DNA of 64,000 nt from Apostichopus japonicus (lineage: Eukaryota > Echinodermata > Holothuroidea > Aspidochirotida > Stichopodidae). The DNA lies in contig NC_092568.1 of the NCBI RefSeq assembly GCF_037975245.1, positions 24,783,501 through 24,847,500 on the forward strand. The letters are read 5' to 3'. The notes beneath the pieces are model-generated. The model had not been told where the DNA came from, searched no databases, and worked only from the letters and a program-made list of their open reading frames with translations. Positions within the stretch are counted from its first letter, which is position 1. Each line of letters starts with the position of its first letter. The position numbers were made by a program, and so were the translations under genes. This document shows positions 1 to 12,700 of this stretch, piece after piece.

Positions 1-806
1 GGGTGAGAGTAGAGGTAGGCGAAGGGCTTCTCTTGACATACAAATTGTTGCTCAACAGAGATAAAAGCTGAATAAATAACAGAAGGTTCTATCACAGACC
101 TAGTTGGGTATTTTTTGGCAGTAAAATCCTACTCACTTTGTAGGTACCGTAGACTAGTGTTCAACCGATCATGCATAACAGAAAATACCGATTACCGATT
201 ATTTTTTTCATAATCGTACCGATTCCGATTCCGATTATTTGAAAATATCCCGTATATATGAAATCGGCAATAAAGTTTGACAGAAACAATTTTTGTTGTG
301 ATTTTCCCCTGTTTCCTTTTGCTTCGTTGTTATACAAGGCTCTAAGGTATCATATATGTACCAAATTACCTCTGGAGTTTCTCGGAAAGAAAAAAAAAAA
401 GTTTTTTTTTTTTTTGAAATTTCGGAAATATGACATCCTACCTAGTCAGCACTGCAGGGGCGTAGCCAGTATGTAGCACTGTAGGCCCAGGCCTACAGGG
501 TGTAGCCAGTATGTAGCACTGTAGGCCCGGACCTACAATTTTTTTGGCCAAGTTATCTTTTTTTTTAAAAGCACCCATAATTCAAATCCATAAGCTTGCT
601 GGACGAGTTTAAGAGTCTAGACAGGAAAAACTATTGAAATGAACGTAGCAAGAATATGGCTAAATTAGGTGACCTATTCTTCTGTCATCTAGGCTGTCAT
701 TTCTATCGCGTGCCGTTTCATTCAACACTCTACCCGCCGAAAAAGACTAGGATCCGATCTTGTCAGTTTTTTAACATCTAGTTAAGACTAACCATGATTA
801 ACCATG

Positions 807-1949
807 CCAATAGCTTCGGCAACTGCTGAAAGGTCTTTCAGCGCAATGCACAGAATAAAAAACTACATGCATGCGTTCTACAATGAATGAAGAGAGACTC
901 AGCGGTTTGGCACTCATGCACATCCACCAGTGGCGTAGCCAAGGGGGTGGGGGCGACATCCCCCATGAAAGCTTGTCGCCCCCAGTCGCCCTCCAACTGG
1001 GATTTTGGGTGTCGAAACAAAATTACATGTGCGAAAAATATATCATTGGTCTGAATGGTCTCGAATCTCCATGATGACCACTCATGAACGACCCTTCGAC
1101 CGCAGTCGCACATGCAGTCGTGGCGGATAGCTTCCTTTGCCTATAGTAAGTCCGGGGACATTTCGTGGCATCGTACCTATTGGCCTATATCTGAGGCCCT
1201 GGGGTCATTCCTTGACCGACTTGGTGTAATATAATGTGCCCATTTCGAAGTAAATTTATTCACAGATTGTTAGTTGTCATGGGTTTGAACAAATGAGGGG
1301 TATTCTATCCTGAAACATAGGGCAAAATGGGGCTGGGGTTTCCAGTTCGCCGCATCATTTGTCAACTTGCACTGGATTCTAATGTTGATGCCAATTGGAA
1401 TCGCTAATAACAGAAATAATCCACCAAAAATTAAGGCCGCATGAACTTTATTGCAGATTTCCTGAGTGACGAATTTGTAATTTTCTCCCGAAATCACGCA
1501 ACTAGATGGCTGCTATCCAGCCTGGCAAGTGCCATCTCCAGCGATCTGGCAGATATTGAAATCTGAAATTTTCTTGGTACGCTGCGCGCCAACCGTTGGT
1601 GGCGCTCCGCTTAGATAGTACTTGCGGCTGGAAAACTCGAATCATTTATGTCCCCCCCCCCCCACGTTTCAAATCGGATTGACCACCCTGCTTACAAGGC
1701 TTGGGAAGTGTTATTTCCGACGATCTACGAGGCCTTTTAGCTAAATTTTTTAGGTACGCTGTGCACTAACCCATGGTGGCGCTCCGCTTAGATAGTAACA
1801 AGACGCCCATCCAGGAAATGGTCAAGCCCCCAGCGCCGCCCTCCCACTGAAAAAATCCTGGCTACGCTACTGACATCTACAGAGACTTTGCAATTGACGT
1901 TGATGCTGTGCTGAAGAAATTGCATCATATGGCTCTCGCCTTCGGATAG
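807..1949 (+). pseudogene. hAT transposase C-terminal (dimerisation) remnant, split by an insertion
   Basis: Translation from 807 gives the dimerisation-region motif ATAERSFSAMHRIK. After a frameshift near 870 it continues as RSTMNEERLSGLALMHIH, up to position 927. An inserted element (928-1872) with its target duplication then breaks the frame. The coding continues on the far side as IYRDFAIDVDAVLKKLHH and ends at a stop at 1947-1949. The ERSFS...RIK...RSTM...RLSGLAL pattern is characteristic of hAT transposases and their domesticated relatives. The BED zinc finger and catalytic core are not present, so this is a dead fragment. Confidence 0.7.
928..1872. mobile_element. CAGTGGCGTAGCC-ended non-autonomous hAT-like element
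   Basis: Its termini are CAGTGGCGTAGCCAAGG and CCTGGCTACGCTACTG. The 8-bp flanks acatccac (920-927) and acatctac (1873-1880) differ by one base. It interrupts the transposase remnant. It carries two copies of the shared hairpin core, at about 1525-1619 and 1695-1796, and has no coding capacity. Confidence 0.65.
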
Positions 1950-3348
1950 CTCTCGCCTTCTCTTATTAGGCTAACTTAAACATTTACTAGTTACAGTTGT
2001 ATCAAAGACAATTACTGGCTATAGTTGTATCAAAGACATTTCTGGCCTATCTTTGTATCTACAAGTATCAGAAGTTGAAAAGTAAGACTACTCTGTACAT
2101 GTCCCTTGCTAATTTTAAATACATTATGTAGTATTGCATTACGTACTATTTTAACTCGTTTGTTTTGGGATTTAAAAGTGATATTGAATGAGGTGTCTCA
2201 AGTTTATCATGAGACCAGGGAACCAGAATGAACACCCGGGAAGGGCCGTTTCCGGCCATCTGGGGGGTTTGTAAAACCAAAAATTTTCTTGTACGCTCCG
2301 CGCCAACCGATGGTGGCGCTTCGCTCAGATAGTCGTGCCTACAACTTTGAAAATCCTGGCTACGCCCCTGCACTGTGCTAAGCGAATGGCCTAACCACCT
2401 CGACGTGAATGTCACCTGTTAATGGCTTGAAATGGGCTAAGAATAGTTACTCAAAATATCCATCTCAAAAAGTATCTCAGACAAACCATCCATCTTCAAT
2501 CTTTACCAAAGTGTAAATTTTAATGACATATTGCCTTCATTCCGACATTATTTTGTACTTATTTTCAGTATTATACCGTTTATGAACAAATAGAAATGTT
2601 AAGAACTTGAAGTTAAACATACCTATTCGTTACCTATTTAACTCCATTCAGGTTCAATTAGAAAATGTAAGCTTAGGCCAATCAAACTGAAAAGCAAATT
2701 GTACCATCGTAACTTGTTTTAAATTACTGTAATACCAGATTGATGTAAAGAAATAATAACAACTAGAAACTACTCCACTATAAAAAAATAACATTCCCTC
2801 TATAAGACATATCACTTACAGTACCTTCCAAACAAATGCCGATTCCAGCAAATTGAAAGTTGTAAAGTAAGCTACGCATTTTTTTTTTTTTTTTTTGCAA
2901 ACCGATGGTTAGGCTTCATTTCCCATTGACTTAGTGTGGTTATTAGGCTAACATGTGGTCGAAGATTGCAATTTCCGTGGATATTTTTATTTTTTATTTG
3001 CGACACAACTAGAGCGAATAAACAGATGGCAAGGTTAGATTTCCATGCAGTTGACTTAGTGTGAAGTAAGGCTACCATTTGGTCGGAGATTTGTGAGGAT
3101 TTTAGGTTATTTTCGCTGGTACTGAAATTGCTTCGTGCAGGCCGTAATTTGCCACGGGAAATTCCCGGTGATTGTGCGCGACCCTCCGCACTGCTTTAAA
3201 TTTGATGCGGGATGTGAAAACTGTCGGCGCGATTCGCGCTGCAACTGCAATTCCTAGCTAAAGCAAACGCATGTCACAATTAATTTTACATAGACACCTG
3301 ATATAACGAGGGCGATTTTCTTATATTTCTTTTTCGCACTCGTAATTG

Positions 3349-4700
3349 CAGGGGCGTATCCAGGATTTTCCAATAGGGGGGGCGCCAGACATGAATGATC
3401 GCCGTCCTGGGGGATGGGTCTAAGGGGAGGGGTGTACAATTTTTGCTTTCAAAGAAGGGCTGAAATGCAAAATGGTGTCATATGCATGGGCGGCGATCCG
3501 TACTTCCGAGTGGGGGGGGGGGGGGGGGGATATGACCTTGTTGACTATCTAAGCGTAGCGCCACCATGGGTTGGCGCGAAGCGTACAAGAAAATTTTGGG
3601 ATTAACAAACCCTCTAGATGGCCGGAAACGGCACTTCCCGAGGTTTCCAAGCGGCATATACCCAACTTTAAAATAGGGATGTCATGTCCGAAATATCTCA
3701 TAATCAGGATCCAAAATACTTTTTTTTTTAATTTCGGGTGTTATTTTGGGAAAATTGCCCCTGTCAATCTTGTTTCAGGCTCAACGTTAGAATGTTCGAG
3801 AGCTCTGTTATATTATTCGATGAAGAAAATGGCCTCATGCAGGCTATTATAGGCCTATACACATGCAATACACAATTACACATAGTTACATTCCTAGGTA
3901 CCGATTGCTAGGGTATCCAGGTGAAACGTGTATTAAGCATTACCCTGGTTACATGAGATTCTCAGCTGTTCGAGGGAACATGTACGTGTGTAGGCCTACT
4001 ATAGGGCCTATATGAATACTATGAGGGTGCATATATGTACTATATCAATACCGTGGGCGCAATAATACATTTTGTTGTTATAGGGCCAATGAAGCCTACA
4101 GTCAACTATTTTTGCTTTATAAAGACGCTTTATTTGAAAAGATCGCACTGCGTTTATGGTAGGCGAGAAATGAAGCTAAAAACGAGCCGTACATTAACGA
4201 AGATGCATAAATGTAGGCATGAAAATATTCTTATCCCTGGCATTTGGTGGGGGGGGGGGGGGGATATGGTGCATTACATCCCCTCCACCCATTTTCATGG
4301 GGGGATATATCCCCCCTCCACCCAGGATCGCCGCCCATGGCCATATGTGATCCATTTTTCGACCTTAATAATAAGCAACATTTCCAGTAAATATGGACAC
4401 AAAATGCACAATTTAGTATGGCTGGCATGTCATTTAGTGTTTATAGTGATAATACAAACACAATTACCATCTATGTTTCTAAAACTATTATGCCGCCGAA
4501 CTTCGCCAGAACCTTTTTTTGGCAAACAAAAAATAAAGCATACGGGAGGGGGGGGGGGTTGAGCGATCACCGACATCTCACATAAAGGTCGTCATCAATT
4601 TTTTTTTTTTTTTTTTTTTTTTGCTAAACTTTTTTTTTTTTGGGTGACGGCCAATAGGGGGGGCGCGCTCCTGTTGCGCCCCCCCCTGGATACGCCCCTG
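3349..4700. mobile_element. CAGGGGCGTATCC-ended transposon with 5-bp duplication
   Basis: It begins CAGGGGCGTATCCAGG and ends CCTGGATACGCCCCTG. Flanking aattg is exact on both sides (3344-3348 and 4701-4705). It is the second element in the window with a 5-bp rather than 8-bp duplication. Its interior is occupied mostly by the 3485-4339 insertion. No coding sequence is recognisable. Confidence 0.65.
3485..4339. mobile_element. CATGGGCGGCGATCC-ended non-autonomous element
   Basis: Inverted termini are CATGGGCGGCGATCC and GGATCGCCGCCCATG. The flanks gtcatatg (3477-3484) and gccatatg (4340-4347) are an 8-bp duplication with one mismatch. It is an internally shortened relative, in the opposite orientation, of the 1970-bp element at 26638-28607. 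It carries the shared hairpin core at 3543-3643 on the minus strand. It is nested in 3349-4700, giving a third nesting level. Confidence 0.7.
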
Positions 4701-5219
4701 AATTGTGCTTTAGGAGGGCTTTTTAGCACTTGCGAGGGCGAATCGTCCATCGCCCCGCTTATTTCCGACCCTGTCAAGCACACTCGTTAATTCGCGAAAT
4801 TGGTATTGCTGCTATGCTTACTGTGCCAAGAAATTTGAAGTCACTAACCACGAGGGAAGCAAAATCGGCGACCCTGGCAGCGTAAATTGATGAAAGTATA
4901 CACTGTGAAAGACGTATCGAGGGTGTCTTATTTTAATATTTCGTAGTAAAAGAACAAACTACATCAGTTGATATTTTCAACTTCCATATGTTTTTGAATA
5001 ATGATATTTTCACCTTCCATATGTTTTTGAATAATCGGTATGACATAACTGGTATTCCACGTAATATTTACCGATTCCGATTATGTTCCGATTATGCAAT
5101 ATTCATACCGATTCCGATTAGGTCAATCGTTTGAACACTACCGTAGACCTATTACCATTTTGTTATGATCGCACTTCATTTAATGCAGCAAGTGCGTCAC
5201 ACCCTTGCTAAGTTCGGTT

Positions 5220-5450
5220 CAGTGGCATAGCTACCTCCCTAGGCTCCATGACCCGAGTGTTAATAAAAAAAATTCAGGAGAAAAAAAGAAAAATAGGACA
5301 GAAGAAAGGGGTGATTGGGAGGGGGCAATATCATTGACCAAACAACTGTATATTGCACCATTTTGCATCTAGAGACTTTTTAAATTGCAATTTTCCGGCA
5401 AAGGGGGGGACCCCCTCCCCTTAGACCCCTCCCCCATGTCCGCGTACAGA
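5220..5450 (+). mobile_element. 5' part of a CAGTGGCATAGC-ended element
   Basis: A hAT-like left end, CAGTGGCATAGCTACC, is followed at about 5353-5441 by the C/G-rich module (TTGCATCT, then AAAGGGGGGGACCCCCTCC, then TTAGACCCCTCCCCC). The same module occurs in at least four other elements here. I found no right end with a matching duplication, so the element is probably truncated or overlapped. Confidence 0.45.
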
Positions 5451-6029
5451 CAGTCCCGCCTACTTTTCAACTTGACCCACCTACTTCATTTCTTAACAAA
5501 AACCCTGGTAAGTTTAGACAACGACGTATGTTTAGACAACGGAAGTTAAAATAACAACGTGAGTTTGAGCAACAACGTGGTAAAACAGCAGCAACAACTT
5601 TAGTTTAGACTGCAACAAACTTAGTTTAGACAACGAAATATGGTTGCCCTTTTCGCGTTCCATACTGAAGCACTCCTTGCCAAAATTTTGGCTGGCTGCC
5701 TACATACCTCAGGCTCAAAGACTTCTAAGAATCGGCAAGTGCTGATTGGCTATAGGGCTCTCATGCTTACAGTTCAACAGTTAATAACAACTCCCAGTCC
5801 TGCTTTAATTCCACTAACAGCCTCTGCAGAGCTTAACCACAAATGTAAACAAACACTGCAGAGACTGGGAGACAAATTAAAGGAGCTTTGGCAAAAGGTG
5901 AAGGCTCAGATTTTTTTAAACAATGGGGTTTAATTGTAATTAATTAACTTTTGACCAAAAATTATTAGGCATCATCTTATTCATACACAACCCAACAATC
6001 ATCAGTTCAACTTTGAATATGATCCATCA

Positions 6030-6575
6030 AAATCTTGAGGAGATTGAGATATTTGAAAATATTACAAAGAATGACCCCTGATGACCCCCTAAATGACATT
6101 TGACCTCAATTTTCCGAACACCCCTCATAACCCTCATCCCGAGGAACGTTGTGACCAAGTTTCATTATAACTGGCCATACACTGTACGAACAGGAGCAAT
6201 TTGAAAATATAGGGCGGCGGCCCGGGCCACAAAAAACCCCTAGTTGATCTTTGATCTCAAATTCATGAACACCCTGAAGGTAAAACTTCCATAGTACTAT
6301 CGTGACAAACCCTCAACATTGTACCATGGAATCTGTAGGAGAAGAAGCATTTTGCGTATTTCCACAAAATGGCCCATTACGGCCCACGGGTGACCATTGA
6401 CCCCAAATTTCGGACCATCTCTGATGGCCCTATACCCAATGGTCTTTGTGTCCAAGTTTCATGAAATTCCATTAAATACTGTGTGAGTGGGAGCGGTTTT
6501 ACCAATTGTTGACGGATAGAGTGATAGACGCCGCACTGTAACAATAGCTCACACCAGCATGCTGGTATGAGCTAA
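6030..6575. repeat. Interspersed repeat with TGACC-type motifs
   Basis: Short phrases such as ccaagtttcat, TTTGACCTC and GACCCC recur at irregular spacing, and the stretch closes with a small palindrome (accagcatgctggt, 6552-6565). The same style of repeat appears at 18.5-18.8, 22.4-23.1 and 57.7-60.4 kb. I see no coding potential. Family assignment is not possible from sequence alone. Confidence 0.4.
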
Positions 6576-6689
6576 AAATGGAGTTGTCGGTGTAAGGGGT
6601 ATGGTGAGGCGCACGTCCCCTCTGTAATCTTCGATCTGTCACTGGATACCCTGTGTATATAATAGGGATCAGCGCTGTAATTATGACTG

Positions 6690-6902
6690 TTCCTCTTTCT
6701 CTTCCCGAGGTCTTGGCGTTTATCTTCTACTTCCTCCTTTTCTCCTTTTTCTCTCTTTCTTCTTTTTCTTTTCCCTTCCTTCCTCTCCTCCTTTTCTTTT
6801 TTCTCCCTCGTTTTCCCTTTTTTCTTCTCTTTTTTCTCTCCTCTTTTCCTTACCCGGGGGAGGGGTGCGCGCCCCCAACGCCCCCCCCCTGGATACGCGC
6901 CT
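6690..6902. repeat. Pyrimidine-rich tract ending in a transposon-like terminus
   Basis: A C/T-rich stretch is followed by GGATACGCGCCTG, which resembles the right end of the CAGGGGCG-type elements. No partner left end was found. It is probably a truncated remnant. Confidence 0.35.
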
Positions 6903-7222
6903 GATCATTATGTAATTAAATGTAAACGGAAATTGAGACCGTTATCTCTGTATAGTTATCTGCTGAATATTAATTCCTATACACAGCTATAAATCCATGC
7001 TATCTTTGTCCATGAACATCATGGGTTGCGGGAACACCAACAAGAGGAACATATTCCACTGTCGTTGTTTCCCAATTTACAGGTTGAAAATATTATAGGC
7101 CTACGGACATGTTTTGCGGCTCATGAATATGTATACATATTTTCTGCTCTTACCATGACATACCGGTATAGGCTATTGGAAGGACATTTTACCGCACTGA
7201 TGGCGTTGCTCGTAAGAGCACG

Positions 7223-8146
7223 ATGGTCCCCATCGCCAGGAAACTCTCGGAAGTCGTGGAGACTCAAAGCCGTCAAAGGAGGAGCCCGGTCTGCTCTCAC
7301 AACGAATGGGACCCGTTGGAAGAAGTGATTGTAGGTCGGGTCGAAGGAGCGACGATCCCTGCCTTAACGCATGAAGTGAAGGTAATGCATAACCATATAC
7401 GTAACTCCTGCTGCTATTACTAGCCTTACTAATTTCGAAATCGAACAAAGTGACGCAATTGTCTTCCAAAATTTCAACTTTATCCTCAATGATAAATGGT
7501 TGGAAATAAATAAAATAAAAAAAAAAAAGTATCTTATTTTCGTGTTTGGTCATTCAATATATGAGACACTTAGCTGCACACACATCGCCTATAGTGGTTG
7601 CACACAACCACTTCAGTCAATACCAACCAGTGGTACATTGCATTTTCATGTACACTATAATGATGATATGACTTGAAACAACCTCTGGATTTTACATACG
7701 GTATTAATCATTATACACATGATTCATTTCTTTTTTTTCCTTTCTAGGCAAACACCAATCACAAACATTGGAGTTTCTTCCAAAAATATGGTGGGCAGTC
7801 TTTCCCAAATCGTCATTTGCTCAAGGCACAGAAAGAAATTGAAGAGTTTTGTAGTATTCTTACTCATGAAGGTGTTTTCGTAAGGCGCCCCGATATCATC
7901 GACTTTAGAAAGGAATACAAGACTCCGGATTTCACATCAACTGGTTAGTATAAACTAAATGGTAGGGAAATGCTACCCTGATCACGTAGAAGGGGGAGAA
8001 TTATGGGGGGTGGGGGAAGGAAGTGACAGGTAAAGTAGTCATGAAACCGGACACTCTGACTACAATGAAGTTAAATTGTCAGTTTCACAGAGCTTTTAAT
8101 GCATTTCACAGCATGCACACACATAACATACACACATTAGGCGCAC

Positions 8147-8206
<60 letters not shown>

Positions 8207-9744
8207 TGCATTGTACTGCCTGCTTCTGGTTTAATTCACTTAATTAAAAGAATTTTACTTTAACTAAAATTATTTGAATTAAGTGATTTAAACCAGAAGC
8301 AGACAGTGCATTGCAAATAATCTTTGTTTATAAGACAATGAAATAGGATTAAATTGGATAATTGGATAATGAGTGCCACAAGACTATGTTTACACCTAGC
8401 ACTTGGGCCTTGAAGTCTGGCCAAAATGCTGATTGTCGCTAAGCTTAACAGTGTAAATAAATATATTTATACATTACAGTTATTTGGTTTAGTATCGCCC
8501 TTCAAAAGACGAGGAAAGGAGGGGGCAAATACTCAACGGCAAATAACATGTAATAAACATAACTCAACAATATTAACGGGTATTACAAAATACTTTCCTA
8601 CAGGATTGTATGCAGCGATGCCTCGTGATGTCTTACTCGTCATTGGTGACGAAATCTTCGAATGTCCAATGTCGTGGCGGTCTCGCTTTTTTGAATATCG
8701 AGCTTATCGAAGCCTTCTGAAGGAGTACTTCAAAGGCGGAGCAAAGTGGACGGCACCTCCAAAACCGCAAATGTGTGACGAACTTTACGACCAGGTAAGA
8801 GGTTACGACAATATAAAGCTATTTGCGAACATGAACGGGAATCCTGTGATGCCCATGCATGTTAAGACAAAAAATTAGATTGTGTACTAAACTGGTTAGG
8901 CCCCATGTGTATGGTCATGAGATTAAATACTGGTTCCAACTATTGAGCACGTAAGTGATGTTGACAGCAGTTCAAGTTGTTTGGTTCTCGTTTCCATGCT
9001 CTCTCTCTCTGTCTCTCCCCCCCCCCCTCTTAGGTGACTTTCATTTAAATGTTAATCTTGCACACGTGACACTGTATGCCATATCTGGAACGTCATGATT
9101 GGCCTTTGTTCCGACTTAAGAAAACTGACAAGAGAAATGGGTTTCACTAGGTGAAATAATATACATGTTTTACACCCTTTTTTATGTCCTCGGAGCTTTT
9201 GTGATACCACACCAAGCACAACTAGCGTTATTCTTACATAACACTGCCCTAATATAAGCGAGGGGTCTTTAAAAGTATGAACGACGAAATTGCGTCATTT
9301 TGGCAGTGAAGTTGTCATGCTCTGTTTCCGAAATCAGGTCTTCATTCTGATTTAATATGATTAGTACCGTCTGTGACCCATTTTGCGTTGGACTGTATCT
9401 TTATGACGCTCTCAGTGACTTAAGTCATGTGATTTGCTCACATATGTGATAGTCCTTCACCAAAATATAAGAGATTTACACATTTTATCTACTTTTCATG
9501 TGCTGGAAGTTAAGGTTATTGTATTGAGCATTATAGGGTCATCTTCAGATTGTTTGGGTCAAATTTAAGATATTATTGAAAATCGCTCATATACGTTATT
9601 GCTAAGTATTTAGAGAAAATCTGAACCTTGTCGCTCAATGCTGAAACAAATATAGTCTATATATGCATAGTCTATATATGCATAGTCTATATACATAGTA
9701 TATATATAGTCTATATACATAGTATATATACATAGTATAATATA

Positions 9745-9780
<36 letters not shown>

Positions 9781-12700
9781 AATTATTATTATAATTATTA
9801 TTATAATTATTATTAGTATTATTATTATTAATATTAATATTAATTATTTGTCAGAATTATCCCATGAATAGTGTAGAGGATCGCCATCGTCTTGCTGCGG
9901 AGGGAAGATTTGTCACAACGGAATTCGAGCCATGTTTTGACGCAGCTGACTTCATGCGGGCTGGTAAAGATATTTTTGTGCAGAGGAGCCAGGTACGTTT
10001 TTGCCGGTATTTATAAACGGTAGAAGTATATAATCAGCTTGACTGATTTAAAGAATTATCGGTGAAATATGTAATTAAGCTGCTTTTCGACTTACAATAT
10101 GAAGATGAATGTGTGTGTGTTAGAATAAATAGAAATTTGCGTAGTTGCGATGGAAATACAAATGAAAAAATCACTATTGGCTAGGTTTTTTTTCTTCTCC
10201 ATCTTTATTTGTGCGCATATTTCATAGTAGCTTTGCATATAGGTTTAAAGTATTAACATAGAATACAATGTGAGGGTACCTTATTTCAAAAGCTTCGATT
10301 GGAAATATCACTACATATCAAATACGAGGTACAAAGATGATAATGCCCTTGTAAAGAACAGATAGAGGTAAAACGAGCTCCATGAACCAATGTAAACTAG
10401 GTCGCGTAAATAACGTAACGTCCTTTTTTGTGTGCTGATATTGGGTTTCAAACAAATACCATTTACCCTTTTTATAGTAAACCTTTGTAATATTAAAGTT
10501 AAACAAACTGATTTAAAACAGTTATTATGATAAAGCAATATTCGACAGAGAATTTTCTAATTTCTGAAGAGCAACAAATTTCTTTGAGTTTTATCCATAT
10601 TTCTACCAAATATATACATTTCAACTCGTAGATGAAATTTTAATTAGTAAAAGGAGACATTACAGGCTCGTTTTACTTTTCTATTTTTTTTTTTTGTTTA
10701 CAGCAAAATATGAAAAATTTCATATGAAGGATAAGGAAATTATAAGTATGACAAAGTGTATTTTTAATACCCGAAATAAAATATCCTGCTTTGTAAAAAA
10801 AAGATCTGCTTGTTAAGTAATTTCATTTCAACGTCGAGAATAAAGTAGACGTGTATATGTGCAGTTCCAAAATAGATGAAAAATGAACAGAGACGTGATT
10901 CATCCCCCCCCCCCCTGAAATGTAAAATGTCATATTGGACTGTAAAATCCTGGGTAAAAAACTAAACTGAAAATAACGGATCTTCACGTCATTTACTGAC
11001 AACCATGGCATCTTAAAAATCCGGTCCCAATCATTGGGGTTGATACATATACTCTGAGAATTCATCTCTGACACATTCATTGTAGGGTAATACATACACA
11101 TGTTTTTACACAGTATACTAGTGTATGGTATATGGTCATGGACTCATGGTTACACAGTATGGTGTCTCATTATTCATGTTGCTTTCATACTTTTTAGTAC
11201 GTTTAATCCTAACATGTCAACATGCACTATATGCTCCCACGTTCTGTTTTTCTTTACTTTTACTTTACACGCGTATATTTTCATATCTTTCTACTATCTG
11301 TCTGACATTTGGATATTCGTGTTTGTGTTGTATCAGCCTATATGGCTGACTGATTCCCCGAAGTTCCCGAGCCGGCAATTTTTTGCTGGTAAATATAGCT
11401 CGCGCATTTGAAAAGAAGAAGTCATACCCTAACAAAAAGTTTTAAAAAAAGATCATTTGTCGAGATGAGTTATTTTATAAACTTGACTACATGCAAGCAG
11501 AAACACTTTACCTCTCGACTTGTGATGTTACACTCACATGATATCGTGTCACAGTGTATCAATAAATGTTGAGTTGTCGTATTATACTAAACTTGACAGC
11601 ACGCCAGACACACGGTATGCTTAATAACTCGTGAAGTAAGGTTAACAAAAAAATATCAATAGTTGTCGAGATGTCGTTTTAACAAATATAGGATAATTCT
11701 ACAACTCGTTTGTCTTTTCCACATTTAGTATTTTCAGCATTTTAAATTCAATTAACTCACCCCCCCCCCCCCAATGTCTAACCCTTGAGCTAGTGTACAG
11801 TAAAACAATTGAGGGTGTTTATATGTTTTATAACGTCATGCAGGTCACTAACATGATGGGAATAGAGTGGATGCGGCGACACTTGGGCTCACAATATAAA
11901 CTTCATGTGTTATCATTCACCGATCCCAATCCCATGCATATCGACGCTACTTTTAACATCATCGGTCCGGGCTTGGTCATCACAAACCCAGAGAGACCCT
12001 GCCACCAACTATCCTTATTTCAAAAAGCGGGTTGGACTATCGTCGAAGCTCCCCTACCAACGATTTCGGACGGTATGAATGCATTTCATATTTACTATTA
12101 AAGATCGAAAAAAAGCTTAAAAGTTATCTGTCGTTTCTCTTCGAAGAGAATATTTCAAATCTTTGATGAAAAGCCTATCGTAATATATCTTTCTCAAATG
12201 TTCGAAATTGATATACCAATGCTCCATAGTCGTCAGCAATTGTTCTGTGGCGTGAAAACAGTATTGCTTAGTTCTTAATTCCAATGCTTTTTTTGTAAAC
12301 AGTCTACTGTGAGAATTGCTTTAATATTCCATGCTTATTTTCTCTTCTTTTCGTTTTATTACTATCTTTGGCTAAAGGTTTCCACGCCAGTATTCCGACA
12401 ACTCGAAAAGGGTTGTGAGTCCAGATGGGTGATGGCCGAAACCTGTGATTATATTTGTTGGAATATGTATATTTGTGTTATAAAAAATATGTGTATAATC
12501 AATTTAATTCTGTCTTCAACTAACCATCTATTAATTTATCGATTATTTTGTTCTATTTCAAAGATCATCCACTGTGGTTGTCTTCTAAATGGTTGTCTAT
12601 GAACGTTCTTATGTTGGATCAAGAGCGAGTTTTTGTCGAGAGGAGCGAAACTCCCATTATTCAGTTATTTCAGCGTCTTGGTCTCAAACCCATCAAGGTA

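Larger units (their letters stand above)
455..2370. mobile_element. CAGGGGCGTAGCC-ended transposon with 5-bp duplication
   Basis: It begins CAGGGGCGTAGCCAG and ends CTGGCTACGCCCCTG. The immediately flanking five bases, cactg, are repeated exactly on both sides (450-454 and 2371-2375), while eight bases do not match. It carries a broken hAT-type transposase C-terminus, is itself interrupted at 928-1872, and has a copy of the shared hairpin core at 2236-2333. It lies inside the 155-5140 element. Confidence 0.65.
155..5140. mobile_element. hAT-like DNA transposon shell, heavily nested
   Basis: The element has terminal inverted repeats: TAGTGTTCAACCGAT on the left and ATCGTTTGAACACTA on the right. 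An exact 8-bp target duplication, ccgtagac, lies at 147-154 and 5141-5148. Eight-base duplications and TAGTG/CAGTG ends are typical of the hAT superfamily. Subterminal ACCGATT/CCGATTA repeats (185-240 and 5075-5120) resemble the short transposase-binding arrays of hAT elements. No intact transposase is seen. Most of the interior is later insertions at 455-2370 and 3349-4700. Termini and duplication are seen directly; superfamily assignment is inference. Confidence 0.75.

Noticed and set aside
4035-4562. 175-codon plus-strand frame
   Set aside because: It spans transposon ends and G-runs of nested elements; translation has low-complexity glycine runs and no domain.
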